A DNA stretch of 64,000 nt. Source: CAWAMR01 sp963783095. Its GTDB lineage: Bacteria > Planctomycetota > Planctomycetia > Gemmatales > Gemmataceae. The notes under the pieces are model-generated. The model was given only the letters and a program-made list of their open reading frames with translations, did no database searches and was not told where the DNA came from. The stretch spans positions 47,709 through 111,708 of the forward strand of contig CAWAMR010000022.1 of assembly GCA_963783095.1 (NCBI GenBank), written 5' to 3'. Position numbers and translations under genes: made by a program. Below, piece by piece: positions 54,588-63,599 of this stretch. Numbering within the stretch: position 1 is the first letter of the stretch; every line of letters begins with the position of its first letter.

Positions 54588-55040
54588 TTATTTCACTTCG
54601 CGCAGCACCTCTACTTCATTTTTATCAACATAAAGTCCAGTGCTGCCGTCCTTTTGAAGATCGAGCAGGTTTTGATTGGTCATTGCCGAGAACTTTAGGC
54701 GAAGGATATACGTTGAACCCGATTTCAGTGTTTTTTGATTAGGTTCAATCCCGTCAATTCTGATCGACTTCAATCCAGGCAGGTTTCCTTTCACGGCAAC
54801 AAACTTGAATTCTCCGCAGGGTGTCTGAAACGCACACTTTGGGCTGTAATCGTGGTTGAGTACAAACTGTTTGTATTCTGCACGGACAAGGATTCCGCCC
54901 GCCTCTTGTTCGCCGCCCCATGCTGCTTTTTCTGGATCGAGATCCTCGCCTTGTTCGCCACCTTCGCCTTGGTTCGAGCGAAAATTGCAAGAGCACACCA
55001 AGATGCTCGCCATCAAAAAACTGAAAAAGAGTAAACGCAT
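54588..55040 (-). CDS. Hypothetical lipoprotein
   Basis: Protein of 150 residues starting at ATG 55040 with GAGG upstream. The N-terminus LLFFSFLMASILVCSCNFRS is a type II signal with a lipobox-like LVCSC, so it would be lipid-anchored after the first or second Cys. An acidic Gly-rich linker (GEGGEQGEDLDPEK) precedes a small beta domain with an internal Cys pair (SPKCAFQTPCGEFKFVAVKG) and an immunoglobulin-like pattern (LKSGSTYILRLKFSAMTNQN). No function is recognised. Confidence 0.65.
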   Translation of the reverse strand: MRLLFFSFLMASILVCSCNFRSNQGEGGEQGEDLDPEKAAWGGEQEAGGILVRAEYKQFVLNHDYSPKCAFQTPCGEFKFVAVKGNLPGLKSIRIDGIEPNQKTLKSGSTYILRLKFSAMTNQNLLDLQKDGSTGLYVDKNEVEVLREVK

Positions 55041-55143
55041 GATGAAGCACCTCACGATGCAGGAATTAGATTCTCTTCCGAGATGTTCGCACATTGGCTA
55101 ATGAAATACAAGAACCAGCCATCAGTTTTGCATTTGCTGAACA

Positions 55144-55941
55144 CTAATCCAAGATTTCGCCGCGCATGATCGTGACTGCATGTCCGCCGAGGATCACGCG
55201 GTCTCCTGCAAATTCAACGTGGATCACGCCGCCGCGCGGCGACACTTGATGCGCGACCATTTGCGTTTTGCCGAGGCGGGATTGCCAGAAGGGGCCGAGA
55301 CAGCAGTGCGCGGAGCCGCACACCGGATCTTCCGGCACACCGCACTGCGGCGCAAAAAACCGCGACACAAAATCATAGCCCTTCTCGGATGCCTGTGCGG
55401 TAACAATAACGCCGCGTACCGGTAGTTGATCCAAGAGTCCGATATCGGGCGTCAAGTTGCGAACCAGTTCTTCCGATTCGAGCTGCACAAGGTAGTCGAG
55501 CCGATTCTTCCCGACGTAACGAAGCGGCACTCCCAGACCTTCCAGCAACACCTTGGGTGGTTCGGTTTCCTGGGGAGGTTCAGCGGGAAAGTCCATCTCA
55601 ATCAGCGAACCGCGACGCCGGCAAGTCAGAACTCCGCTACGGGTGCTGAAGACCGCAGGCATGTTCTCTTTGAGCCGACCGGTTTCCCAGAGAATGTGAG
55701 CAGTGGCAAGGGTTGCATGTCCGCAGAGATCGACTTCAATTTTCGGTGTGAACCACGACAAGTCCCAGCCGGCCGGATGAGGAAACAAGAAAGCGGTCTC
55801 CGACAAATTCATCTCTGCGGCAATGGACTGTTTCCATTGGGATTCCTTCGCTTCATCCAGAATACAAACGGCTGCCGGGTTGCCGTGAAAGCGCTTCTGC
55901 GTGAAGGAATCGACCGTATAAATGGGAAAGCTTTTCGGCAT
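55144..55941 (-). CDS. PhzF-family isomerase
   Basis: PhzF/DAP-epimerase-fold protein of 265 residues, intact. I use ATG 55941; a TTG two codons earlier is possible. YTVDSFTQKRFHGNPAAVCI, AAEMNLSETAFLF (catalytic Glu), VDLCGHATLATAHILWETG and PEDPVCGSAHCCLGPFW are the family motifs. Relatives isomerise small acids such as dihydro-hydroxyanthranilate in phenazine synthesis, but most, like this one, have no assigned substrate. There are no phenazine genes nearby. It starts 20 bp after the pseudo-HtrA/hydrolase gene on the same strand. Confidence 0.9.
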   Translation of the reverse strand: MPKSFPIYTVDSFTQKRFHGNPAAVCILDEAKESQWKQSIAAEMNLSETAFLFPHPAGWDLSWFTPKIEVDLCGHATLATAHILWETGRLKENMPAVFSTRSGVLTCRRRGSLIEMDFPAEPPQETEPPKVLLEGLGVPLRYVGKNRLDYLVQLESEELVRNLTPDIGLLDQLPVRGVIVTAQASEKGYDFVSRFFAPQCGVPEDPVCGSAHCCLGPFWQSRLGKTQMVAHQVSPRGGVIHVEFAGDRVILGGHAVTIMRGEILD

Positions 55942-55960
55942 GGCCAACGGCGTCCAATTA

Positions 55961-58068
55961 CTACTGTCGATCCAAAGAATCGATCCAGCGGAATAGTTCC
56001 TTCAATTCATCGGCATCTTCATCGAGGTACTGCTTGCCGATGTTTTTCATCTCCCGGAAGATCACGTTGTATTTCTTGTCCACCAGCTTGGTTTTGCTCT
56101 CCTTGATTTCTTTGATGAGCAAATCTTTTTGACCGCCGAAGATCAGGAACTGGAGTCTTTGATTCGGGACCGAATCTTTCGACTGCGTGGCCAATACCGC
56201 ACTCACCGTCGCCACGCCCCGCACCAGATCGCGGGAATGGAACGCCATGTAATAGGCCATCTGACCGCCAATGCCGTGCCCGTGCATGACGATCCGCTGT
56301 CGATCGATGGTGTAGTGGCCCAATACCAGGTTCATATTGGTGACGATGTCGTCGGCTTCGCTGGGAACCCAGCCGTCCTTGTTCTGAGAGATCGGCCCCA
56401 TCATGATCACCTGATGATCGTCGCAGAAATCGTCCCAGAGCTTCATCATGTCATCGGCATCCCGGCCCGCCCGGCTTGCGGTATGCAGCCAGACCACCAG
56501 TCCATAGCTGATATTCGGGTTGTAGCCGCGCGGCACATAGAGCCAGTATTCTCGCCCGGTGGCTTCGTTGACACGGTTCAACACCTTGCCGGTCTCGACC
56601 TTCTCGTCCTTCTTGGAGTCATCCTTTTTCGGCTGGCCTTTCTTTGGGCCGTCTTTCTTGGGACCATCTTTGCCCTTGGGCTGCTCGCGCACCCGTTCCT
56701 TGGTCGGTTTTTCTTTGGGCAATTCTGCGGGTATGGCCTCAGTCATCGCGACCAGTTTGGCGGACAATTTCTCCGACTTGCCGTCAGCTCGTTTGACCTG
56801 CATCTCAAGCACGGTGGCCGAGGGAAGCCCGCTCATCAGGGCGGCGAACTGGTTTCGGCCGTTGAACGCCCGCATGGGCAGGAGAGCTGTGCCGATTTGC
56901 ATGATTCGATCGCCCACCTTCAGGCCCGCCTTGGCGGCAGGACTATCGGGATAGACAAAGCGAATCTCGACGCCGGGGTCGGGATCATCGCGCATCGGCA
57001 AAATGCCGAGAAAACCTGTTTCAAACGATGCCTGTGAGCCTTGCAGTATGACTTTTTTGGGAAGCACCATCTCCTTGTCGCCGCGTTTGACCTTCATCGA
57101 GAATGAATCGCCCTCGTAGAGCGGCTTGAAGGCGTGCAAGAACTGGGCCATCGTATGGATCGGTTTGCCATCAACTTCAAGAACCCGATCGTTGGCCTGC
57201 ACCTCGGCCTTGGCCGCTGCCGAGTCGGGAATGACGACCTTGATAATCGGCGGATTGAGATATTCCGCAGGACTTGGCTGCGGGATGCCAAACAATCCCG
57301 CGCAGAGTGACGTGTTTCTCGGGTGTACCGGCTTTCAGTTTCGGCAGAACGCGGTTGATGTCTTCCAGAGGAATGCCGAAGCCGATGCCGGAATCGTACC
57401 ATTCGATGCCGGCATTATCGCCTTCGCTGGTATGCGAAGCGGGAACGAGGACTCCCTGGACGCGCCCCTCGATGTCGATGATTGGGCCGCCATAGTTGAC
57501 CGGGGAAATCTTGCCGTCGCACTGGACTGCCTTGCCCCAGATTCGTCCCACGGCACTGATGATCCCGGCACTCATGGACGGCGGTTGATCGATGTTCGGG
57601 TTCAAAGTACGGCCCAGCGCCAACGACCACTGGCCGACCTGAATCTCCTTTTTTGGTGTCGGGACCGGAACCGGCAATCCTTTCAAATCCGTTTTCAACA
57701 GCGTCAGCATCCTCGACTGGTCGGTGGCGACGACCTTGGCCACGGCACGCGGTTTGCCCGGAATCGTCACGAAGATGTCGGTTGGCTTGTTGATGAAGTT
57801 GAAAGAACTGGTGATGATGTAACCATTGGCATCGACGATCGAGCCCCGTCGTCGGGCCAACGACTTTTCGGATGGGAGCGCCCGTTGCCCGATCGGTCCA
57901 GACGATCAGATCCTGCCCGCCACTTGTCTCAATGCGGACCACGCACGGCGCGACCTTGGCGACCGCGGCCTTCATGCTTTTTTCGGTGTCTTCATTAGTA
58001 TCCTGGGCACGCACCGGCAGCGAAGCCGCCAACCAGACCACCGCCATTGTCAGAATTAGTCGGTTCAT
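55961..58068 (-). CDS. Catalytically dead HtrA-like domain + two PDZ + alpha/beta-hydrolase fusion
   Basis: Exported protein of about 700 residues with a signal peptide (ILTMAVVWLAASLPVRAQ). The trypsin-like region keeps the fold signals (GSIVDANGYIITSS, GQWSLALGRTLNP) but lacks the catalytic His (SSFNF in place of the NAHVV type). The serine motif reads NYGGPI, with Tyr for Ser. Two PDZ domains follow (IKVVIPDSAAAKAEVQANDR; VEIRFVYPDSPAAKAGLKVG). A Lys/Pro/Asp-rich linker (KKDGPKKGQPKKDDSKKD) leads to an esterase-like hydrolase (YGLVVWLHTASRAG, nucleophile-like HGHGIGGQMA). Frame shifts near 57865 and 57290. Likely a secreted binding or hydrolysing protein rather than a protease. Confidence 0.8.
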
Positions 58069-58089
58069 AAGTGGGTATCCTGCCTCTTC

Positions 58090-58180
58090 CGAGGCGAACC
58101 CGGTGCGTAAGCTCCGGGGTAAACAGTGTGTCTCAGAGACTTCGTGGCCACCCCGGAGCTTACGCACCGGGTTCGCCTCG
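58090..58180. repeat. Perfect 31-bp inverted repeat between pseudo-HtrA genes
   Basis: Arms CGAGGCGAACCCGGTGCGTA... (58090-58120) and its exact complement (58150-58180) flank a 29-nt loop. It fills the gap between two co-directional genes and could set their relative expression or be a REP-like insertion. Confidence 0.85.
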
Positions 58181-58193
58181 TTGACGTAAAGCG

Positions 58194-59324
58194 TTATTTC
58201 TTGGGAAAATCGGTAAATTCCAGTTCCACTGCGGTGAGCTTTTCGCCTCGGCGGATTTCCAGTTGCACCTTGGTTCCCGGTGTGATCTTCAACACCATGT
58301 CTTTGAATTGTTTGATGCTGTAGACCGGTTCGCCGTCCATGTAAATGATCAGGTCATCGGGCTTCAAACCCGCTTTCGCAGCGGGCGATCCCTTGACGAC
58401 CCGGTCAATGAACGCAGGCGTCTGCGGGATCACCGAAGGAACGAAGACCATACCGTGATACACACCCGGGCCTTTTTCATCCTTGGCATGGGATTTAATG
58501 ATCTTGTAAGTTCCCTTCATTCCCTCAACCACCAGTTCTTCGATCGACACGGTCCGGGTTTTATCGACGAATTCCTCACCCACTTTTTCCTTGTATTTCA
58601 CTTCCAGCTTGGCATTGATCGGGATCGCATAATTGGTCCAGGTATCGGTCTGAACGCTGCGAAACTCCTTGCCGATCATACCCAGCAACTCGCCCTTGCG
58701 CGTGGTCAAAGCGCCGCCCGCAGATCCTTGATTGGTGATGATCGTGTCGACGAAGATCACATCGCCATGATAGGGAGCCTCGAAGATACCTCGGCGGGCG
58801 ACGAGCTTGGTATAGGCCGAGACGATGCCCCGTTGCAGCGTCATCGGCTCATCGCGCGTGGCAATCTGGAAGGGGTTGCTCGAGGCCAATACCCAATCGC
58901 CAGGTTGCGGCTTGTGCTCGTTGAGATGTTTGACCACTGCCGGGATATCGAAATACGGGAGATCGAGTTTGATCTCATTCTTGGGATCCTGCTTGATTAC
59001 CAACAGCGCTGCGTCGAGTTCGCGTTCGATGAACAGCACCTTGGCCCGAAAGCGCCGGCCATCGGCAAGGTGAACGCGCAGATCCTGCGTATCGAGCAAC
59101 GATCCCGATACGGTGAGGATATGTCCCTCCGGCGAAACGATGAAACCGGAGCCGTACGAGACGTTACCCCGAAAGCCGCCGGAGCCGAACAGCTTCACCA
59201 GCTTGCTGTTGACCTCACCGGAAACCTTGGTAAACGGATCATCGGCACTGGCCGTCCGAACCTGCCCCAGCATCAACACCCCAACCAGCAAACCACCAGC
59301 GAATATCGTTCGATCTATTTTCAT
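58194..59324 (-). CDS. HtrA-like PDZ protein with inactive protease domain
   Basis: Exported protein of 376 residues in one intact frame, from ATG 59324. The signal peptide is IFAGGLLVGVLMLGQVRTASA. The trypsin-like domain retains GSGFIVSPEGHILTVSGSLL, where the usual catalytic His is absent, and ELDAALLVIK with the Asp position. The serine loop reads NQGSAGGALTTRKG, so the nucleophile position (GNSGGP) is Ala. A C-terminal PDZ (DRVVKGSPAAKAGLKPDDLI, MDGEPVYSIKQFKDMVLKIT) is well preserved. This suggests a peptide-binding scaffold or inhibitor working with the intact HtrA upstream. Confidence 0.85.
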   Translation of the reverse strand: MKIDRTIFAGGLLVGVLMLGQVRTASADDPFTKVSGEVNSKLVKLFGSGGFRGNVSYGSGFIVSPEGHILTVSGSLLDTQDLRVHLADGRRFRAKVLFIERELDAALLVIKQDPKNEIKLDLPYFDIPAVVKHLNEHKPQPGDWVLASSNPFQIATRDEPMTLQRGIVSAYTKLVARRGIFEAPYHGDVIFVDTIITNQGSAGGALTTRKGELLGMIGKEFRSVQTDTWTNYAIPINAKLEVKYKEKVGEEFVDKTRTVSIEELVVEGMKGTYKIIKSHAKDEKGPGVYHGMVFVPSVIPQTPAFIDRVVKGSPAAKAGLKPDDLIIYMDGEPVYSIKQFKDMVLKITPGTKVQLEIRRGEKLTAVELEFTDFPKK

Positions 59325-59360
59325 GGATGCAACCACAAGCAAAGACTAATGAAGAAGTTC

Positions 59361-59830
59361 TAACCACAGAGTCACAGAGAACACCAAGAAGAGAAAACAA
59401 TGATTTAGAGAACCATTCGTTTCAACCCATCTTTCAGGAGACGGACATTGAAATTGATCAGCAATCCCGTGTGCGTCTTGCTCAGTCGCAAGTAGGTTAG
59501 AAGTTGTGCTTCATGGACCGGGATAATCTTCTCCACTGCTTTCAGTTCAACAACCAAGCGATCGGGAAAAAAGATGTCCATGACCAATTCATCGTCGTCG
59601 ATAATTACGCCCTTGTAAAGTAGGGGCAGCCGAGCTCCAGGCTGGCAGTCGATCTTTCTCAATCCCAGTTCACGAACCATACACTTCTGATACACCGATT
59701 CGAGTAGTCCCGGCCCCATTTCTCGATGCACTTCAATGGCCGCGCCAATCACGGATTCGGTTAAGGTATCGCGTTCGTCCATTGGATTTATTTCTCATTC
59801 TGCTCGGTGTTCTCTGTGACTCTGTGGTTA
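59361..59830. mobile_element. CACAGAG-ended element carrying a GxxExxY gene
   Basis: Terminal repeats TAACCACAGAGTCACAGAGA + ACACC (59361-59385) and its exact complement (59806-59830) are identical over 25 bp. They share the ACACC variant not seen in the other two elements, so they form a matched pair. Only the 125-codon GxxExxY gene lies inside, with about 20 bp on each side. The element fills the gap between two HtrA-family genes. No target duplication is obvious. Confidence 0.7.
59405..59782 (-). CDS. GxxExxY protein
   Basis: Protein of 125 residues, intact. The name-giving motif is GPGLLESVYQKCM (Gly, Glu, Tyr), followed by IDCQPGARLPLLYKGVIIDD, MDIFFPDRLVVELKAVEKII (Asp and E-x-K, a PD-(D/E)XK-like pattern), HEAQLLTYLRLSKTHTGLLI and the tail INFNVRLLKDGLKRMVL. 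Function of the family is unknown; the acidic/Lys arrangement suggests a nuclease-like fold. Here the gene sits between matching inverted repeats whose sequence recurs without the gene twice in the window, so a role in moving or maintaining these repeats is an attractive inference. Confidence 0.9.
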   Translation of the reverse strand: MDERDTLTESVIGAAIEVHREMGPGLLESVYQKCMVRELGLRKIDCQPGARLPLLYKGVIIDDDELVMDIFFPDRLVVELKAVEKIIPVHEAQLLTYLRLSKTHTGLLINFNVRLLKDGLKRMVL

Positions 59831-59841
59831 GATATTCTTGG

Positions 59842-61721
59842 TTATTTTGTCGCGCCCATTGAGAAGGTCTTGATTGCCAGTACGCCGTAGCGCTTGTCGC
59901 CGTAGCGAATTTCCATTTTCCCGGGCAACTCACGGCCCTTCTCATCTTTTTTGTACTCGTGGAGATACACCTCGCAGGGATCGAGATCGGGATCAAGGAA
60001 CGCCTCGAAGCCGACCAACTGGCCGTCCTGATACGGATGCTTGCCGGCGCGGTCGGGATTCAAATCCGCACGATAGAAATACCACTTGCAGGGCACTGCG
60101 GCGTGTTCGGTTCGGATCACTTCCGTCATCAGGCGGATGTCCCTGAACGATTTGACCGTCGGGCCGGTCAAAGGCTGCACGTAGAACGGCTCATAGCCGC
60201 CATGATAGAAATTCCCCAGTTCAAAGCCCTTCGGTCCCTGGGTCAGGAACCGGCGATAGTGATACATCGCCATCATCAAGCCGCCGCTGTAGGGTGGGAC
60301 CATACGCTCCTCTTGCTTTAGGTCGGAGTTCAAAGGTGCAGAGTTCGAAGTCGACGTTAATCGCCATTTTGATCAGCGGCTTGGTGCTCTTGCCGTCTTC
60401 GGTTTTCACCTCGGTTACAGCGATCTTCATGTTGCCGATCTTGTCATCGCGGTTGTACGTTCCTTCGAGAACCCAGTCGCCCGCAACATTGCTGAAGTCG
60501 CCATGCGTCTTGAACGATTCCAACAGGCGTTTCTGCTCCAACTCGTTGAAGTAATAATTGGCGAATCCCTTTTTGGCTTTGTAGAGTGCCGCCCCCTTGC
60601 CCGCCGGCCCCTTGGGAGCAGGCCCCTTGGGTTGCGGCTGGGGAGTTGGATTCTTGGGATCGGCGATGACGGCCGGGGTGTAACTCATAAGACGAACGAG
60701 CGTTTGTCGCAGTTCGGGTTCCTTTTCCCGGCTCGTGACCATCGGCATGCGCCAATCTTTCGGGAAAATACCGAGAATGTTCTTGAACTGGTTCACGCTC
60801 CCCAGCGGCCGACCGGCAAAGGTGAGGAACTTGTCGCCCTCCTGCAAATCGCGGCGCTGGGCATCGGACGGATCGAGAACCTGCTTGACGACCATTTCGG
60901 CGAGCGAGCCATCCTCACTGGCCGTTTCAACCGTTGCCCCGAGCGTGGCATGATCGGTATCGAGTCCCGCCCGCAGATGGCCGAGGAAATTCTTGATCTG
61001 GTTGATCGAGATGGCATAGCCGACACCGCAGTTGATGCGGACGCGTTTGTCTCGAACGAGCCGCGGCCGTTGATGCCGATCAATTCGCCGTCCATGTTGA
61101 ACAGCGGGCCGCCGGAATTGCCGGGGTTGATCGAGGTGTCGATCTGGATGCAGTCGGTATATTCGAGGAGTGCCCTGCCGGCGGGATACTGATAGCGGTG
61201 GACGCCGCTGACCAGGCCGTAAGTCACCGTCGGCGTGAAGTCGGTGGCCAGCAGGAACGGGTTGCCCATCGCCAGCGACCAGTCGCCGGCCTGGACTTTG
61301 TCGCTGTCGGCCAGCTTGACGGCGCGGAACTTGTCGCCTGGCTTCTCCGGCAGCAGCTTGATCAGGGCCACGTCGCCGACCTTGTCGATGCCGACGAGCA
61401 CGGCGTCGTACAGGACGCCGTTCGGCCAGGCCGCAGTCCATGGTCGGACCCGTGCCGGCTGACGACGTGGAAGTTGGTCAGAGCATAGCCTTCCGGATCG
61501 ATGACGACCCCCGAACCGCCACCACCGCCGCCACGAGCGTATATGGCTACCACCGAGTCCTTGACATCGTTGATGACTTTGACGCGATCGGCCTCGGACT
61601 TCTTGACCGAAGCGGGCAGGTTATCGGCGAGCAGTTCGTTCGACTGCTTCCCAACCGCCAACAAGACCGCCACGGCACCGACCACCGCAGCAAAACTCAT
61701 CAATATATGCTTGCGCATCAT
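59842..61721 (-). CDS. HtrA/DegP-like serine protease with PDZ and long C-terminal domain (frameshifted)
   Basis: Exported or membrane-anchored protease of about 625 residues, from ATG 61721 with N-terminal helix ILMSFAAVVGAVAVLLAVG. The catalytic triad is complete: His in GYALTNFHVVS, Asp in KVGDVALIKLL, and Ser in NPGNSGGPLFNMDGELIGIN. A PDZ domain follows (VVKQVLDPSDAQRRDLQEGD, PLGSVNQFKNILGIF), then a Pro/Lys linker (PQPQPKGPAPKGPAGKG) and a domain of about 250 residues (YNRDDKIGNMKIAVTEVKTE; LGNFYHGGYEPFYVQPLTGP). Shifts near 61440, 61040 and 60290 are spanned. It is the only intact protease of the three HtrA-like neighbours. Confidence 0.85.
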
Positions 61722-61788
61722 GGGAAAATACCTATGTTCTTGAAACTTAGTTGGGCATAACAACCGTCGCAGAAAACATTAATACGAT

Positions 61789-61939
61789 TAACCACAGAGT
61801 CACAGAGAACACAGAGAAGACAAAATCGACCATAGATAAACACCGATCAACTATTCTTCGTTTTATCCGTGTTAATCCGTGGCAAAGTGTGCTCTTCTTT
61901 GCTTTTGTCTTCTCTGTGTCCTCTGTGACTTTGTGGTTA
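61789..61939. mobile_element. MITE-like element with CACAGAG inverted terminal repeats (copy 2)
   Basis: The left repeat 61789-61824 and right repeat 61903-61939 are complementary over about 36 bp with two mismatches. They enclose 78 nt, almost the same as the 76 nt of the 24653 copy, with no gene. The centre includes ATCCGTGTTAATCCGTGGC. It lies between the NPCBM protein and HtrA genes. Confidence 0.8.
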
Positions 61940-61949
61940 GCCATGTCTT

Positions 61950-63148
61950 TTATTTACGCAACTTGGCATCTGCCAAATCGACCTGATTGCCGAAGTCGAG
62001 GAGCCCTTCGGATTCCACCGTTACTCGGAGCAGTTTCACACCGACCACATTCAGGTTCAGATTTCGCCCGGCGTCGGTTTTTTGGACCTTCTGTTTGAAG
62101 AGAACTTTGTTGTCGGCCTCAATGGTCAGGATAACGCTGACATCGTTCAAGATGCTTTCACTGGCATTGGCATCGACTCCCAAAACGGCCTCGAACGTCT
62201 TGAATTTTCCTTCGATGTTGTAGGTCAAGATCGTTCCGGCCCAGATTGCCAGTCCCTTGTTGTATTTCTGTTCGCCGATCTTCAGTTCGGTCTTGTCCAG
62301 AAGGCCATCACGGCTGAAACGATGGTCGGCCCCATCGATTTTCTTGGGCTGGAGATTGGAAAGGTAACTCACCGAACCCACGCTGAAATCGATCTTGGCG
62401 ATGCCAGCCGATGAAGGATACTCGACATTCACGCCGGCGGTGCTGGCCAATGTGATTTTTTGGTCGGGCAGCACCGAAATACTTTTGGCATAGATCTCGT
62501 TCTTGTTGAGATCGATGACCTTGCAAAGAGTAAGGGCAATCGCGCGCGGGGCGGATTGAGAATCATGCCCATGATTCGTTTCATGGCAATCGGATTCTTC
62601 GAGCCGTCTTCGCCCTCGAATTGGATCGACTCGCCTTTTTCATCGGCATCGCCAAACGTGCCGTCAAACCGATCCAAGCCATCGTTGATGGTGAAGATGA
62701 AGACATCGCGTTTGGCTCGCTTGGAAAGGATCTCGCGAAATCGATTGGCGATTTTGACATCCTGGAAATCCCGAATCAGATAGAAAAGCGATGTCAACGG
62801 CACTGTAACCTTGACCGGGATCTCCTTGGGGTTGTTGACCATCAATGTCAAACCGACTTGGTTGCCCTTGATCTGCACGTCGGAGCAATGAAACTGGGAG
62901 CCGTCAACGAGTTGCACTTCGATCCAGGCGGCTCCCTGGGCGGGTTCCGCTACCGGGCGATAATCGATGATGGAAACCTTGCTCGGTTCAAAGGTCTCGG
63001 CCGCGCTGCCACTTTTGAAGATAACTTCTTTGGCGTCCGCAGAGACCAACTCCCCGTTCGATTTCTTGCCGTCGAAGGTCGTAAGTTCCGCAGCGTGGCT
63101 GAATGATGCGGCAAAAAGCAAGATGCAGAGCGTGCGCGCAGATACCAT
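61950..63148 (-). CDS. Exported NPCBM/NEW2-domain protein (one frameshift)
   Basis: About 399 residues. I chose ATG 63148 (GGAG 11 nt upstream); a TTG at 63157 would be too close. A signal peptide (ARTLCILLFAASFSHAAE) is followed by a beta-rich N-terminal region of unknown family (VEVQLVDGSQFHCSDVQIKG-like). The C-terminal NPCBM domain (LKIGEQKYNKGLAIWAGTIL, IEGKFKTFEAVLGVDANASE) is the carbohydrate-binding module usually found with glycosyl hydrolases. The frame shifts near 62540. It stands at the head of the minus-strand HtrA series, separated from it by a MITE-like element. Confidence 0.8.
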
Positions 63149-63381
63149 GAGATGCAATTCTCCGGGAGTGGTTCACAAGAATAGAGACGACTCAAAGTGG
63201 AATAACCCACAAATCTTAAAGGGTAAATTAGCAATTCCAACACGTAAAACAATTTCAAATGTAACCGACCGCGTCGTTTGGCTGCAGCCATATTCTGGCC
63301 AGGGCCATTTTCTGTTACAATTCCGTTACAAACACCTAAGTCATTACCCTAGCATGAGTTGCCGACGGCTTGCCGCCGATA

Positions 63382-63459
63382 CCCCGCGTTCTTGGCGAAC
63401 GCGGCTACGGCGGCGGAGGTCGTCGCTTCTCCGTAGCCGCGTTCGCCAAGAACGCGGGG
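63382..63459. repeat. Perfect 29-bp inverted repeat
   Basis: CCCCGCGTTCTTGGCGAACG... (63382-63410) and its exact complement (63431-63459) flank a 20-nt loop, 235 bp upstream of the NPCBM gene. It could be a REP-like element; no gene lies nearby on its right side. Confidence 0.85.
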
Positions 63460-63532
63460 CACGCCCCAACCTTTGACGTGCTAGCCGGCCTCTGGTGACG
63501 TGGGCGGTTCAGCGGGGCTGCTCTGGAGGTAG

Positions 63533-63585
63533 CCGAATTCGCCAGAATTCGGGTTTCGCCACACCCCGAATTCTGGCGAATTCGG
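63533..63585. repeat. Perfect 21-bp inverted repeat with nested palindromes
   Basis: CCGAATTCGCCAGAATTCGG + G (63533-63553) and its complement (63565-63585) enclose 11 nt. Each arm itself carries two GAATTC sites, so alternative foldbacks are possible. It immediately precedes cluster C. Confidence 0.85.
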
Positions 63586-63599
63586 CCGCACCCCCAGAG

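Noticed and set aside
58263..59363. Long plus-strand open frame (366 codons)
   Set aside because: Antisense to the intact pseudo-HtrA gene; composition follows the codon pattern of the real gene.
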